Shown: positions 17,090 to 27,346 of the stretch, one piece after another
Layout: the number at the start of each line of letters is the position of its first letter
Numbering within the stretch: the stretch's first letter is position 1
NCBI RefSeq assembly: GCF_020164555.1
Contig: NZ_JAIQZB010000001.1
Location: 186,001-250,000, forward strand
DNA length: 64,000 nt
From: Salegentibacter lacus
GTDB lineage: Bacteria; Bacteroidota; Bacteroidia; Flavobacteriales; Flavobacteriaceae
Reading direction: 5' to 3'
Translations under genes and position numbers: made by a program
Notes under the pieces: model-generated
What the model was told of the DNA's origin: nothing
The model's input: only the letters and a program-made list of their open reading frames with translations
Databases searched by the model: none

Positions 17090-17722
17090 ATGGAATTATT
17101 TATTTACGTTTTCGCTGCACTATTTTCAGTGATCAACCCTCTAGGCACAGTTCCGATTTTTGTAGGTCTAACTCAGGAATATTCTGCTCCGGAGCGTTCC
17201 AAAACTTCCCTGCTTACTGCTATTAATATTTTTGTAATCCTTGTAATCTCGTTTTTTACCGGGAGATTTATTTTGCATTTCTTCGGAATCAGCATTGAAT
17301 CACTTAGAATTGCCGGCGGACTAATAATCGTAACTTCGGGATTTGCTTTACTTACCGGTTCTTTTTCAAAACATAAAGGAATGGAAAAAGAAAGAGTGAA
17401 AGACGATGCTTTTCAGAGGGATAGTGTTTCTCTTACTCCCCTGGCCATCCCAATGCTGGCGGGACCGGGATCAATTTCGCTTCTTATTGGAATGTATGAT
17501 GATTACACCGTGATTTCTGAAAAGATCCTTACTATTTTTGCCATTCTTGGCGTTTGTTTAGCGACTTTCTTGGTTTTGAGAAGTTCTCATTACATCGTGA
17601 AGATGCTGGGCGCTTCAGGAATTAACGCTATTTCCCGAATTATCGGTTTTATAGTAATCGCAATTGGGATAGAATATATCAGCTCTTCAGTAATCGCTGT
17701 ATTAAATTCAGCTTTGAACTAA
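17090..17722 (+). CDS. MarC family integral membrane protein
   Basis: A 210-residue protein with six hydrophobic segments. Family signature FSVINPLGTVPIFVGLTQEY is near the N-terminus and TPLAIPMLAGPGSISLLIGM near the middle. MarC proteins are inner-membrane proteins of uncertain function; the old link to multiple antibiotic resistance in E. coli has been questioned. ATG 17090 is preferred to an in-frame TTG at 17075. Its stop is 2 bases from the convergent stop of the next gene. Confidence 0.9.
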   Translation: MELFIYVFAALFSVINPLGTVPIFVGLTQEYSAPERSKTSLLTAINIFVILVISFFTGRFILHFFGISIESLRIAGGLIIVTSGFALLTGSFSKHKGMEKERVKDDAFQRDSVSLTPLAIPMLAGPGSISLLIGMYDDYTVISEKILTIFAILGVCLATFLVLRSSHYIVKMLGASGINAISRIIGFIVIAIGIEYISSSVIAVLNSALN

Positions 17723-17724
17723 GG

Positions 17725-17928
17725 TTAACGCTTCCCAAAGGCGAGCCCGCCTATAAGGGCTAAAACGCCGAAACCTATCATCGCGTAAGATTGGGTGTTA
17801 TCACCGTGGGCTTCAACTTGCAGAGGCCCGGCGTCTATAGCAAATTCTGGAGTAATTAATTGGTACAAGCCGTAAGCAATCATTCCAACCCCAATTATCA
17901 AAAGCACTATTTTAAGCACGTTATTCAT
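17725..17928 (-). CDS. small two-helix membrane protein (DUF3185-like)
   Basis: A 67-residue protein with two membrane helices (about 5-23, KIVLLIIGVGMIAYGLYQLI; and about 49-64, YAMIGFGVLALIGGLAFG). A short polar loop joins them. The layout resembles DUF3185. No function known. Both ends lie within 70 bases of neighbouring genes. Confidence 0.75.
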   Translation of the reverse strand: MNNVLKIVLLIIGVGMIAYGLYQLITPEFAIDAGPLQVEAHGDNTQSYAMIGFGVLALIGGLAFGKR

Positions 17929-17997
17929 TTTATAAAGTTTTACTAATCGAGGTGAAAAGTACTAATTTAATTGGTATTTTAAGCTTAAAATTTTTCT

Positions 17998-19443
17998 ATG
18001 AGAATTCTTCTTACGGGTGCCAACGGTTATATAGGAATGCGTATGCTCCCTGAACTTCTTGAACAGGGACACGAGGTAATTTGTGCGGTACGGAATAAAA
18101 ACCGTTTTACTTCCAACAAGGAATTGCTCGAAAAAGCGGAGGTTTTAGAACTGGATTTTTTGGAAGATGAAGAAGCTCCTGAAAAAATAAAGAATATTGA
18201 TGTAGCTTATTATCTTATTCATTCTATGAGCGGATCAACCGATAATTTTGACACTCAGGAAGCCCAGGCCGCTGAGAATTTCAATAAGATTATGGCCGGC
18301 ACTTCAGTGAAGCAGGTGATCTATTTAAGCGGAATTATAAACGAAGAAGAGCTTTCCAAACATTTAAAATCAAGAAAAAAAGTTGAAGAAATTCTATATA
18401 AAGGAAATTTCAACCTTACCGTTTTGCGAGCCGCCATTATTGTAGGTTCCGGAAGTTCCTCTTTTGAAATTATTCGGGATTTATGTGAAAAATTGCCGGT
18501 AATGATTACCCCAAGTTGGGTAGAAACCAAGTGCCAGCCTATTTCCATTCGCGATATCATCAAATTTCTAACAGGTGTTATTGGAAAAGAAGAATGCTAC
18601 AATGAATCTTTTGACGTGGGCGGACCAGATGTACTCACATATAAAGAAATGATGCTGGGATATGCCAAGGTTCGTAAACTAAAATTATGGATTTTGAGCG
18701 TACCGGTTATGTCGCCGAAACTTTCCTCATACTGGCTTTATTTTGTCACCTCAACGTCTTACAAACTTGCACAAAACCTGGTAGACAGTATGAGCGTCGA
18801 AGTTATTACCAACGATACACGTTTGCAGGAAATCCTAAATATTGAACCTATATCGTATACGGAAGCTATAGAACTTGCTTTCTACAAAATTGAACAAAAT
18901 CAGGTGATTTCCAGTTGGAAAGATTCTTTAAGCAGCGGTCGCTTTAGTAAAGAATTAAACAAATACATACAGGTGCCAAAATATGGCTGTCTTCAAGACA
19001 ACCAATCAGTAAAAGTGGAAAATCCAGATCAGGTTCTGGAGCGTATCTGGGCTATTGGCGGATTAAATGGCTGGTATTACGGAAACTGGTTATGGAAATT
19101 TCGCGGTTATATCGATAAACTTTTTGGCGGGGTTGGTTTACGCCGTGGTAGAACCCATCCTAATAAAATTGCATCAGGAGATTCTTTAGATTTCTGGCGG
19201 GTTCTTTTAGCTGATAAAGAAGAAAGAAGATTACTGTTATTTGCCGAAATGAAAGTTCCCGGCGAGGCCTGGTTAGAGTTTTGTATCGATAAAGAAAATG
19301 TGCTGCACCAAACAGCTACGTTTAGACCCAAAGGTATCTGGGGTCGTCTTTACTGGTATGCGATGTATCCTTTTCATTATTTTATTTTTGAAGGAATGCT
19401 TAATAAGATTGCCAAAGGCGAACCAAAAAAGCAAATTGCCTAA
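17998..19443 (+). CDS. NAD(P)-binding SDR-like protein with DUF2867 domain
   Basis: A 481-residue protein. The N-terminal Rossmann domain has the extended/atypical SDR dinucleotide motif TGANGYIG (7-14) and covers about 1-300. The C-terminal DUF2867 domain (about 340-475) shows WAIGGLNGWYYGNWLWKFRG and DKLFGGVGLRRGRTHP. This two-domain layout matches YbjT/NmrA-like proteins fused to DUF2867, probably oxidoreductases or NAD(P) sensors; the substrate is unknown. It lies upstream of a BCCT transporter on the same strand with a 72-base gap. Confidence 0.85.
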   Translation: MRILLTGANGYIGMRMLPELLEQGHEVICAVRNKNRFTSNKELLEKAEVLELDFLEDEEAPEKIKNIDVAYYLIHSMSGSTDNFDTQEAQAAENFNKIMAGTSVKQVIYLSGIINEEELSKHLKSRKKVEEILYKGNFNLTVLRAAIIVGSGSSSFEIIRDLCEKLPVMITPSWVETKCQPISIRDIIKFLTGVIGKEECYNESFDVGGPDVLTYKEMMLGYAKVRKLKLWILSVPVMSPKLSSYWLYFVTSTSYKLAQNLVDSMSVEVITNDTRLQEILNIEPISYTEAIELAFYKIEQNQVISSWKDSLSSGRFSKELNKYIQVPKYGCLQDNQSVKVENPDQVLERIWAIGGLNGWYYGNWLWKFRGYIDKLFGGVGLRRGRTHPNKIASGDSLDFWRVLLADKEERRLLLFAEMKVPGEAWLEFCIDKENVLHQTATFRPKGIWGRLYWYAMYPFHYFIFEGMLNKIAKGEPKKQIA

Positions 19444-19515
19444 TCCTTTCTTATTTGTTTAAATTTGAAATACCACTTATTAGCAAACTAAATAAAAACT
19501 GAAAAGCAATAAATT

Positions 19516-21006
19516 TTGAAGCGACTTTCCCGGGAATTTCTTAAAAACCCATTGCTTTATATTTCATCGGGAATTTTGTTTTTTCTCGCGCTTTTCATCT
19601 TTTTCTTTACTGAATTCTTCTATAAAATAATCGAAAAAGGATCTATTTGGGTGCGGGAGTTTTTCGGCGGATTTTATTTATGGCTAGGCTTGCTATGTGT
19701 CTTCTTCCTTATCTTTATTGCCTTTTCCAGATTTGGAAAAATAAGACTTGGCAAATCCCCTCCCGAATTCGACCGACTTTCATGGATCGCGATGTTATAC
19801 AGCGCAGGAATGGGCGCGGGTATTTTACTAAGAGCAGTACAGGAACCGGTTTTTATGTTTTTAAATCCGCCCATTGAAACAGGTTCTTCTTCTGAAGTAA
19901 TCGCCCTGGAATATACTTTCTATCAATGGGGTTTTACCGCCTGGGCTTTTTATGGAATATTCGCACTACTTATCGCCTATGCACTTTTTGTTAGAAAATC
20001 TGATATTCTTTTAGGCAACAGCTTACCGCGGTTTAAGAAGATAAAATACCTGCCACAAAGTATAAACCTGCTAACTATTCTGACTACAGTTTTTGGTCTC
20101 GTGGCGGCAATAGGTTTGGGAACCACACAAATTGAAGGTGGCATTAGTCACCTCACATCAAAACCTGCCGGAACACTTTGGGTTATACTCCTTTTGGTTT
20201 TTGTGGTTTGTCTCTTGGCATTTATTTCGGCTTTCGCCGGAATTAAAAAAGGCATAAAAAGAATTTCCAACTGGAATATTTATATCACGGTAATTCTAAT
20301 GCTCTTTGTCTTTTTCCAGATAGATATGTTGAAGGTTTTTAGTCAGTTTTTCGAGTCGTTTTACAAGTATATCGTAGATTTTGTCCCGCTTAGTTTAGCC
20401 CTTGGAAAGTACAATCCCGGAAAAGAATTTTTAACGGACTGGACATACTATTACTGGGCATTTTGGTTAGCCTGGGCGCCATTCACCGGAATTTTCATCG
20501 CCCGAATTTCTAAAGGAAGAAGCATCAGAGAAATGATTTTGGGAGTTTTGCTTATTCCTTCGCTCGGCAGTTTCTTTTGGTTTAGTGTTTTTGGTTCTGC
20601 TTCTTTTGACTTGATTGGAAATATGAATTCCTACAACGGGGAATTTGATAATGTTTTCACTTCCCTATTTCGCTTTTTTGAAGCTTTTCCACTTTCAGAT
20701 TTCACTAATATCGTGACGATAATTTTATTAATTAGTTTTTTAGTGACCTCGGTAGATTCGGCTATTTATGTGCTGAGTATGTTTAGTGATAAAGGAAAGG
20801 AACATCCAAGAAAAAAATTCAGGTTGATTTGGGCCGTTTTAATCCTTGTTTTCTCTGAAGCAATTATTCTGCTTGGGAATATAAAACCTGACAGCAATGT
20901 ACTTACCGCAATGCAAAAGTTTTTAATAATAAGCTCCCTCCCATTTGCATTTTTTACCGCCGGGATTATGGTGTTGTTTTTAAGGGAATTATACAAGAAA
21001 CACTAA
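19516..21006 (+). CDS. BCCT family betaine/carnitine/choline-type transporter
   Basis: A 496-residue, about 12-helix transporter. BCCT hallmarks are LSWIAMLYSAGMGAGILLRA, the WTYYYWAFWLAWAPFTGIFI segment and VTSVDSAIYVLSMFSDKG. It probably imports a quaternary-ammonium compatible solute such as glycine betaine, useful for a marine organism. The start is TTG at 19516: a stop codon at 19510 excludes upstream ATGs. In place of the usual W of the substrate box it has ILLRAVQEP, so the substrate is uncertain. Confidence 0.88.
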   Translation: MKRLSREFLKNPLLYISSGILFFLALFIFFFTEFFYKIIEKGSIWVREFFGGFYLWLGLLCVFFLIFIAFSRFGKIRLGKSPPEFDRLSWIAMLYSAGMGAGILLRAVQEPVFMFLNPPIETGSSSEVIALEYTFYQWGFTAWAFYGIFALLIAYALFVRKSDILLGNSLPRFKKIKYLPQSINLLTILTTVFGLVAAIGLGTTQIEGGISHLTSKPAGTLWVILLLVFVVCLLAFISAFAGIKKGIKRISNWNIYITVILMLFVFFQIDMLKVFSQFFESFYKYIVDFVPLSLALGKYNPGKEFLTDWTYYYWAFWLAWAPFTGIFIARISKGRSIREMILGVLLIPSLGSFFWFSVFGSASFDLIGNMNSYNGEFDNVFTSLFRFFEAFPLSDFTNIVTIILLISFLVTSVDSAIYVLSMFSDKGKEHPRKKFRLIWAVLILVFSEAIILLGNIKPDSNVLTAMQKFLIISSLPFAFFTAGIMVLFLRELYKKH

Positions 21007-21026
21007 AACCCCTCTGGTTTGCGGCC

Positions 21027-21061
21027 ACCCTGCCCGACTTAGTAGTCGTTCAGACGGGCTA
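21027..21061. other. hairpin between convergent BCCT and ctlX genes
   Basis: In this 75-base gap GCCCG pairs with CGGGC, with an inner GACTTAGTAGTC stem. It is a candidate transcript end for either gene, but lacks a T-run. Confidence 0.4.
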
Positions 21062-21081
21062 ACCTTAAAAAATATGTGAAA

Positions 21082-22008
21082 CTAAGCCTTCGGTAGAAAC
21101 ACCTCTGCCATCATACAACGAGCGCTACCACCTCCGCAAGTTTCTATTACATCCAGGTCACTGCTCAAAATCTCGCAATGCTTCTCAATTTTGGTGATTT
21201 GATCCTGAGTTAAACTTTTATGAGCCTTAGTGCTCATTACCAGGTATTTCTTATCAAAGGCACCCTGTACCTGCAACATATTACCGGCGAACTCGTGCAT
21301 TTGTGCTTCAGTAATTGCAATTACTTCCTTGCCGTCATCTTTTAAATGTTTCAGTACATTTTTACGTTCCTTACTATCGTCTATCGTGTCTAAACAGATA
21401 ACTGCAAAATTTTCAGCTAAGCACATCATCACATTCGTGTGATAAATGGCCTTTCTTTTCCCACCTACACTTTGATTAGCGTTAAAAATAACCGGTGTAA
21501 ATTCAAAATCTTCACAAAATTCTATCAGAAGATCCTCATCTGCCCTCGGAGACAAAGCGCAGTAAGCCTTTCGGTTTTTGCGATCCAGCAATAGGCTACC
21601 GGTACCTTCCAGAAATAAATCATGCTCTTCAGCAGATGTGTAATCTATTATTTGGGTGATCTTAAATCCGTTTTCCTCTAATTTGGCAAAATACTCCATA
21701 CGGCGCTCTTTTCTCCTGTTTTCAGCAAACATTGGATATAAAGCGATATTCCCATTTTCATGAAAGGAAACCCAGTTATTCGGAAAAATAGAATCAGGCG
21801 TATCGTCTTCCAGCTTATCGTCTACTACAATAACATTCACGCCTACTTTTCTAAGCTTTGAAGCGAATTCATCGAATTCAGCCTGGGCGCGTTCATTTAC
21901 ATTATCCGCCGAAAGGTCTTTTTGAAAATAGTTGTTTACCGCGGTTTGTTCGTTCATTCTAAACGCAACCGGGCGCACCATTAATATTGTATCTGTAATC
22001 TGTCTCAT
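21082..22008 (-). CDS. ctlX: citrulline utilization hydrolase CtlX-like (amidinotransferase fold)
   Basis: A 308-residue guanidino-group-modifying enzyme of the amidinotransferase/DDAH/ADI superfamily. It opens with MVRPVAFRMNEQTAVNNYFQ, typical of CtlX. Visible catalytic features: DLFLEGTGS acidic motif (130-138), His190 in YHTNVMM and nucleophile Cys298 in GGGSARCMMAEVFLP. CtlX proteins are reported to act on citrulline; the activity here is inferred. The start is 4 bases after the stop of a second guanidino hydrolase, so the two are cotranscribed. Confidence 0.85.
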   Translation of the reverse strand: MRQITDTILMVRPVAFRMNEQTAVNNYFQKDLSADNVNERAQAEFDEFASKLRKVGVNVIVVDDKLEDDTPDSIFPNNWVSFHENGNIALYPMFAENRRKERRMEYFAKLEENGFKITQIIDYTSAEEHDLFLEGTGSLLLDRKNRKAYCALSPRADEDLLIEFCEDFEFTPVIFNANQSVGGKRKAIYHTNVMMCLAENFAVICLDTIDDSKERKNVLKHLKDDGKEVIAITEAQMHEFAGNMLQVQGAFDKKYLVMSTKAHKSLTQDQITKIEKHCEILSSDLDVIETCGGGSARCMMAEVFLPKA

Positions 22009-22012
22009 AATT

Positions 22013-22924
22013 CTATTCTCTAATTAAAGGTAAAGTGGAACAACGCAAAAGCCCTTCCTGCTTGGAAATTTCAGCATAAGGCACTTCTTCTACGGTAATG
22101 CCATGTTCCCTTAACCAGGCATTTAATCTTGTAAAATTTTTTTCCGAAATCACCACATTTTCATCAATAGAGAAGATATTGGAATTCATATAATACATCT
22201 CATCACGGGAAATTTCAAATACATTTTCTTTTCCGAAGAGATTTACCAACCAGTTATATTCTTCTTCTTCGAGAAAACCATTTCTATGAATTATGGCTTT
22301 GCCTTTGCCTACAGGTTGAAAACAGCAATCCAGGTGCAAGGCATTATCACGAGGTTCGGTATTTGATTTTCTTAAGTTAAAAGAAACCACTTTTTTATTC
22401 GGAAATAATTCCTGCAAAGCTTCTACCGCCTGCACGTTGGTTCGCGCCGTGATATAATCTTTATAGTCTTCACCACGATAAGTTCCTACCAGAATATAAT
22501 CCCCTAATGGCATTACATCACCACCTTCTATATGGGCTTCTTCGGGTAACTGAAGTATTTTTGAAGGATCTATCCGTTCAATTACATGACTGATAGCTTC
22601 AATTTCCTGTTCCCGATCTGGCAGAATGTTGGATTTTACAAATTTATCCTCAATCACGAAAGCGATATCCCGGGTAAAAATCTGGTTATAATCTTTTATG
22701 ACTTTTGGCCTAAAAACCTGTACATCATACTTTTTAAGAACTTTGGCTACAGCTTCCATTTCCTCTACCATATCCTCCTCTTTGGGGTAAGACCCCATCC
22801 TGATGAATTCGGCTGATTTTGGATCGTATGCCTCTTCAAGAGAGGGAACGGGACCGTTACTTTCTGCTGTACCTAAAACTACCGCTTTAAGGCGGGAAGT
22901 CTCATTATTGATATTCAATTTCAC
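22013..22924 (-). CDS. dimethylarginine dimethylaminohydrolase / arginine deiminase-like protein
   Basis: A 303-residue member of the same fold, counted from GTG 22924 (KLNINNETSRLKAVVLGTAE). Motifs: FTRDIAFV (83-90), EGGD (133-136), His197 in HLDCCF and C-terminal nucleophile Cys295 in LLRCSTLPLIRE. An ATG at 22960 extends the frame, but it lies in the arm of the gltA terminator and upstream of a TATATTTG promoter box, so GTG is preferred. The substrate may be dimethylarginine, arginine or a relative; the precise reaction is not resolved. Confidence 0.82.
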   Translation of the reverse strand: MKLNINNETSRLKAVVLGTAESNGPVPSLEEAYDPKSAEFIRMGSYPKEEDMVEEMEAVAKVLKKYDVQVFRPKVIKDYNQIFTRDIAFVIEDKFVKSNILPDREQEIEAISHVIERIDPSKILQLPEEAHIEGGDVMPLGDYILVGTYRGEDYKDYITARTNVQAVEALQELFPNKKVVSFNLRKSNTEPRDNALHLDCCFQPVGKGKAIIHRNGFLEEEEYNWLVNLFGKENVFEISRDEMYYMNSNIFSIDENVVISEKNFTRLNAWLREHGITVEEVPYAEISKQEGLLRCSTLPLIRE

Positions 22925-22939
22925 AAGTAAAATTTTCAC

Positions 22940-22947
22940 CAAATATA
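22940..22947 (-). promoter_or_regulatory. -7 box of the guanidino-hydrolase operon
   Basis: TATATTTG on the minus strand matches TAnnTTTG and ends 15 bases before GTG 22924. Its -33 region would overlap the gltA terminator hairpin. Confidence 0.45.
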
Positions 22948-22948
22948 G

Positions 22949-22978
22949 AAAAAGCTTCATACGATGATGAAGCTTTTT
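22949..22978 (-). terminator. terminator of gltA
   Basis: AAAAAGCTTCAT (plus strand, from about 22949) and ATGAAGCTTTTT (to about 22978) form a near-perfect 12-bp stem with a 6-base loop and T-run on the minus strand. It closes the gltA transcript. Confidence 0.75.
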
Positions 22979-23007
22979 CCGAATTTATTAATATGTGAAA
23001 GATATTC

Positions 23008-24291
23008 TTATCTTTTTTCAACTTCTTTAAATTCACGCAGGTTTTCACCTGTGTAAATTTGACGTGGACGACCAATTGGTTCTTTCATCAATCTCATTTC
23101 TCTCCATTGAGCGATCCAACCCGGAAGTCTACCAAGTGCGAACATTACAGTAAACATTTCTACCGGAATACCTAATGCACGGTAAATAATTCCTGAATAG
23201 AAATCTACATTTGGATATAATTTTCTATCTACGAAATATTGATCTTCTAAAGCTTCTTTTTCAAGTCCTTTAGCAATGTCTAATACCGGATCGTCTACAC
23301 CAAGTTGTCCAAGAACTTCGTCTGCAGATTTTTTAATGATCTTAGCACGAGGATCGAAGTTTTTATATACACGGTGACCAAAGCCCATGAGACGGAAAGG
23401 ATCTTCCTTGTCTTTAGCTTTTGCCATAAATTTCTTGGTGTCACCACCATCTTCTTTAATTCTTTCCAGCATTTCTATCACTGCCTGGTTAGCACCACCG
23501 TGAAGTGGCCCCCAAAGTGCAGAAATTCCAGCTGAAATTGAAGCGAAAAGTCCTGCGTGAGAAGAACCTACCATTCTTACCGTAGAAGTAGAACAATTTT
23601 GCTCGTGATCTGCATGAAGAATTAATAATTTATCTAATGCATCAATAACCGCTTTGTCTACTTTGTAGCTCTTTCCTGGTTTTTCGAACATCATTTTATG
23701 AAGGTTCTCTACATAACCAAGTGAATCGTCGCCGTAGTTTAACGGAAGGCTATTTTTCTTTCTAAGTGTCCAGGCTGCAAGAACCGGGAACTTACCAAGT
23801 ATTTTTACGATGGCCTTATACATCTCTTCTTCAGATTCAACATTTACTGAAGATGGATTAAAGGCAATGAGAGCACTGGTTAAAGAAGAAAGCACGCCCA
23901 TTGGATGCGCAGATTTTGGAAAACCATCAAGGATTTTCTTCATTTCCTCATCTACCGTAGACTCTTCTTTAATATCAGCATAGAATTTATCTAGCTGAGT
24001 CTTAGTAGGTAATTCCCCAAAAATAAGGAGATAAGCTACTTCAAGAAAATCGGCTTTTTCTGCCAAGGACTCTATGGAGTAACCGCGGTATCTTAAAATT
24101 CCTTCTTCCCCGTTAAGAAAAGTAATGGCACTCTCACAGCTACCTGTATTTTTATAACCACGATCCAGGGTAATTACTCCTGCTTCAGCTCGCAGTTTCT
24201 TAATATCTATTCCCAGTTCGTTTTCAGTTCCTTCTACAACGGGAAATTCATATTTTTTCCCATCTATTTCAATCGTCGCAACTTTTGACAT
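23008..24291 (-). CDS. gltA: citrate synthase (type II)
   Basis: A 427-residue citrate synthase of the E. coli GltA type. Signature residues are in HADHEQNCSTSTVRMVGSSH, SALWGPLHGGANQAVIEML and GFGHRVYKNFDPRA, which hold the catalytic His pair; the catalytic Asp is in the PNVDFYSG segment. It condenses acetyl-CoA and oxaloacetate, the entry step of the TCA cycle. Length and N-terminal beta-domain fit the hexameric class. Single gene between two terminators. Confidence 0.97.
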   Translation of the reverse strand: MSKVATIEIDGKKYEFPVVEGTENELGIDIKKLRAEAGVITLDRGYKNTGSCESAITFLNGEEGILRYRGYSIESLAEKADFLEVAYLLIFGELPTKTQLDKFYADIKEESTVDEEMKKILDGFPKSAHPMGVLSSLTSALIAFNPSSVNVESEEEMYKAIVKILGKFPVLAAWTLRKKNSLPLNYGDDSLGYVENLHKMMFEKPGKSYKVDKAVIDALDKLLILHADHEQNCSTSTVRMVGSSHAGLFASISAGISALWGPLHGGANQAVIEMLERIKEDGGDTKKFMAKAKDKEDPFRLMGFGHRVYKNFDPRAKIIKKSADEVLGQLGVDDPVLDIAKGLEKEALEDQYFVDRKLYPNVDFYSGIIYRALGIPVEMFTVMFALGRLPGWIAQWREMRLMKEPIGRPRQIYTGENLREFKEVEKR

Positions 24292-24430
24292 ATCTTAATT
24301 TTATATACTTGATTCAACTTATTTTCGAGAGTTGCTAATTTAAGAAATCTACTGTTAATTTTGCGTTAAGCATAGATAAGATTTTCATTGAAACAACCGA
24401 TTTTGAGCGGTTTTTTGCTGAATTGTCTCC

Positions 24431-24468
24431 AAAAAAAATCCCTTTTGAAATTTCTTCAAAAGGGATTT
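24431..24468 (-). terminator. intrinsic terminator of eno
   Basis: On the minus strand AAATCCCTTTTGAAG and its partner around 24437-24450 form a 12-bp stem, then eight T (24431-24438). It lies 23 bases after the enolase stop. Confidence 0.85.
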
Positions 24469-24490
24469 GATTTTTATTAGAATCCTCTAA

Positions 24491-26029
<1,539 letters not shown>

Positions 26030-26713
26030 TTAATCGTTTTCTGAGCCGAAAGGATTGTAATAAAATCTAAATCCCAAACCTATGGTAGAAGTTGAAGCTG
26101 ACTGTATAAACGCATCTTCTGCTGAAAACTGCATTGTGTCCCAAACATCATTAGCATTAATCAGAGTATAATGAAGGGAAAGTGCAAACCAGTATTTTGG
26201 AGTGATTTGCAAGCCTTCAAACCCTATCGAGAAACTCCAAAAGGAAGTTTTAAATTTAGATTCCTCGCTTTCTTTTGGTCCTATGTATCGATTATTAGGA
26301 CCACTATACTCCAGATAAGCTGCCTCTCCTTTTAATCTGCCTATATGGTATTTTGGGGAAAAGGTGATATAAGCATCTTCATCACCAAATTTAAGTTTTG
26401 GATTCAAGGTAAGTACTGAAAATTTAAATCGTTGCCTTAAAAGCCCTTCAATTGGATTATCAATATTGAAATTTTCACCAAAAATACTTCTTTCCTGAAG
26501 CAGCCCGCCCCCAAAGTCAAAACCTATCTCAGGAGCAAAGAATTTGATTTGGTAAATTTGAGACCCTATTGAAAATTTTGCAAAGCCGTTATTCTCAAAA
26601 GCAGTATGCCGGTACATTTCAATACCTCCGTAGAAAACAGGATGCTTCTGAGCCTGGATTTCAGAAATACAAAGAAGTAAAAGACTGAATAAAATTAATT
26701 TGAAAGAAGCCAT
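26030..26713 (-). CDS. secreted beta-barrel-like hypothetical protein
   Basis: A 227-residue protein with a signal peptide (about 1-21, ILFSLLLLCISEIQAQ). The body alternates aromatic and glycine residues as in an outer-membrane beta-barrel, ending TIGLGFRFYYNPFGSEND. Its start overlaps the stop region of the preceding gene by 19 bases, so the two are probably translated from one transcript. No family recognised. Confidence 0.7.
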   Translation of the reverse strand: MASFKLILFSLLLLCISEIQAQKHPVFYGGIEMYRHTAFENNGFAKFSIGSQIYQIKFFAPEIGFDFGGGLLQERSIFGENFNIDNPIEGLLRQRFKFSVLTLNPKLKFGDEDAYITFSPKYHIGRLKGEAAYLEYSGPNNRYIGPKESEESKFKTSFWSFSIGFEGLQITPKYWFALSLHYTLINANDVWDTMQFSAEDAFIQSASTSTIGLGFRFYYNPFGSEND

Positions 26714-27234
26714 CCAAGTCTAATTCCTATGATTGGCGAAAAATATGAATCACCCAGTTCATCAAAACCATATCCAGCTCCTAAATTCAGATCTAATTTA
26801 AAACCACTGCTATAATAACGCTGTAAACCCCATACCGGTCCTATAGTTCCAAAATAATCTTCAGTATATTCAATATTCCCAATAATTGGTTTTCCCGATT
26901 GAAGGTTACCACTTAGTGCTATGTAATTTGCGCTATTATTTTTTACTGTTTTATTTTTTTCAATTCTATTATTAAAATTATAATAATAACGATACTGCGC
27001 AGAAAAGACCGGAAAGATCGCAAAGAATTTTCCAGATGAACCTGCGCCAAAAGCAAAAGCAGAGGAGCCAGCCCTTAAATCAAGCGTAGTAGCATTTGTA
27101 AGTCCATATTCGTATTCCAAACCGGGAGTTAAGATGTTAACTGATAACAATCCATCTTCAACCGAAGCTCGATCTTGTGCATTGATGGATAAAAATGAGA
27201 AATAGCAAAAGCTAAGTAGTAGTATTTTTTTCAC
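26695..27234 (-). CDS. secreted beta-barrel-like hypothetical protein
   Basis: A 179-residue protein with a signal peptide (about 1-19, LLLSFCYFSFLSINAQ). The rest is strand-rich (LEYEYGLTNATTLDLRAGSS, FKLDLNLGAGYGFDELGDSY) and closes GIRLGWLLSN. It looks like a small outer-membrane barrel, and its partner gene overlaps by 19 bases. Function unknown; the pair may form a small envelope module. A terminator of carA precedes it at 27292-27323. Confidence 0.7.
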   Translation of the reverse strand: MKKILLLSFCYFSFLSINAQDRASVEDGLLSVNILTPGLEYEYGLTNATTLDLRAGSSAFAFGAGSSGKFFAIFPVFSAQYRYYYNFNNRIEKNKTVKNNSANYIALSGNLQSGKPIIGNIEYTEDYFGTIGPVWGLQRYYSSGFKLDLNLGAGYGFDELGDSYFSPIIGIRLGWLLSN

Positions 27235-27291
27235 TGATGATTTTTTGATGAATGAGGCCGCAATTTAGAATAAAATCAGTTTTCACAAAAG

Positions 27292-27323
27292 AAAAGCCCA
27301 AAATCTTTAAATTTTGGGCTTTT
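27292..27323 (-). terminator. intrinsic terminator of carA
   Basis: AAAAGCCCAAAAT (27292-27304) pairs perfectly over 13 bp with ATTTTGGGCTTTT (27311-27323) around a 6-base loop, ending in T on the minus strand. Confidence 0.85.
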
Positions 27324-27346
27324 ACATCAATATTTATAAAATATTT

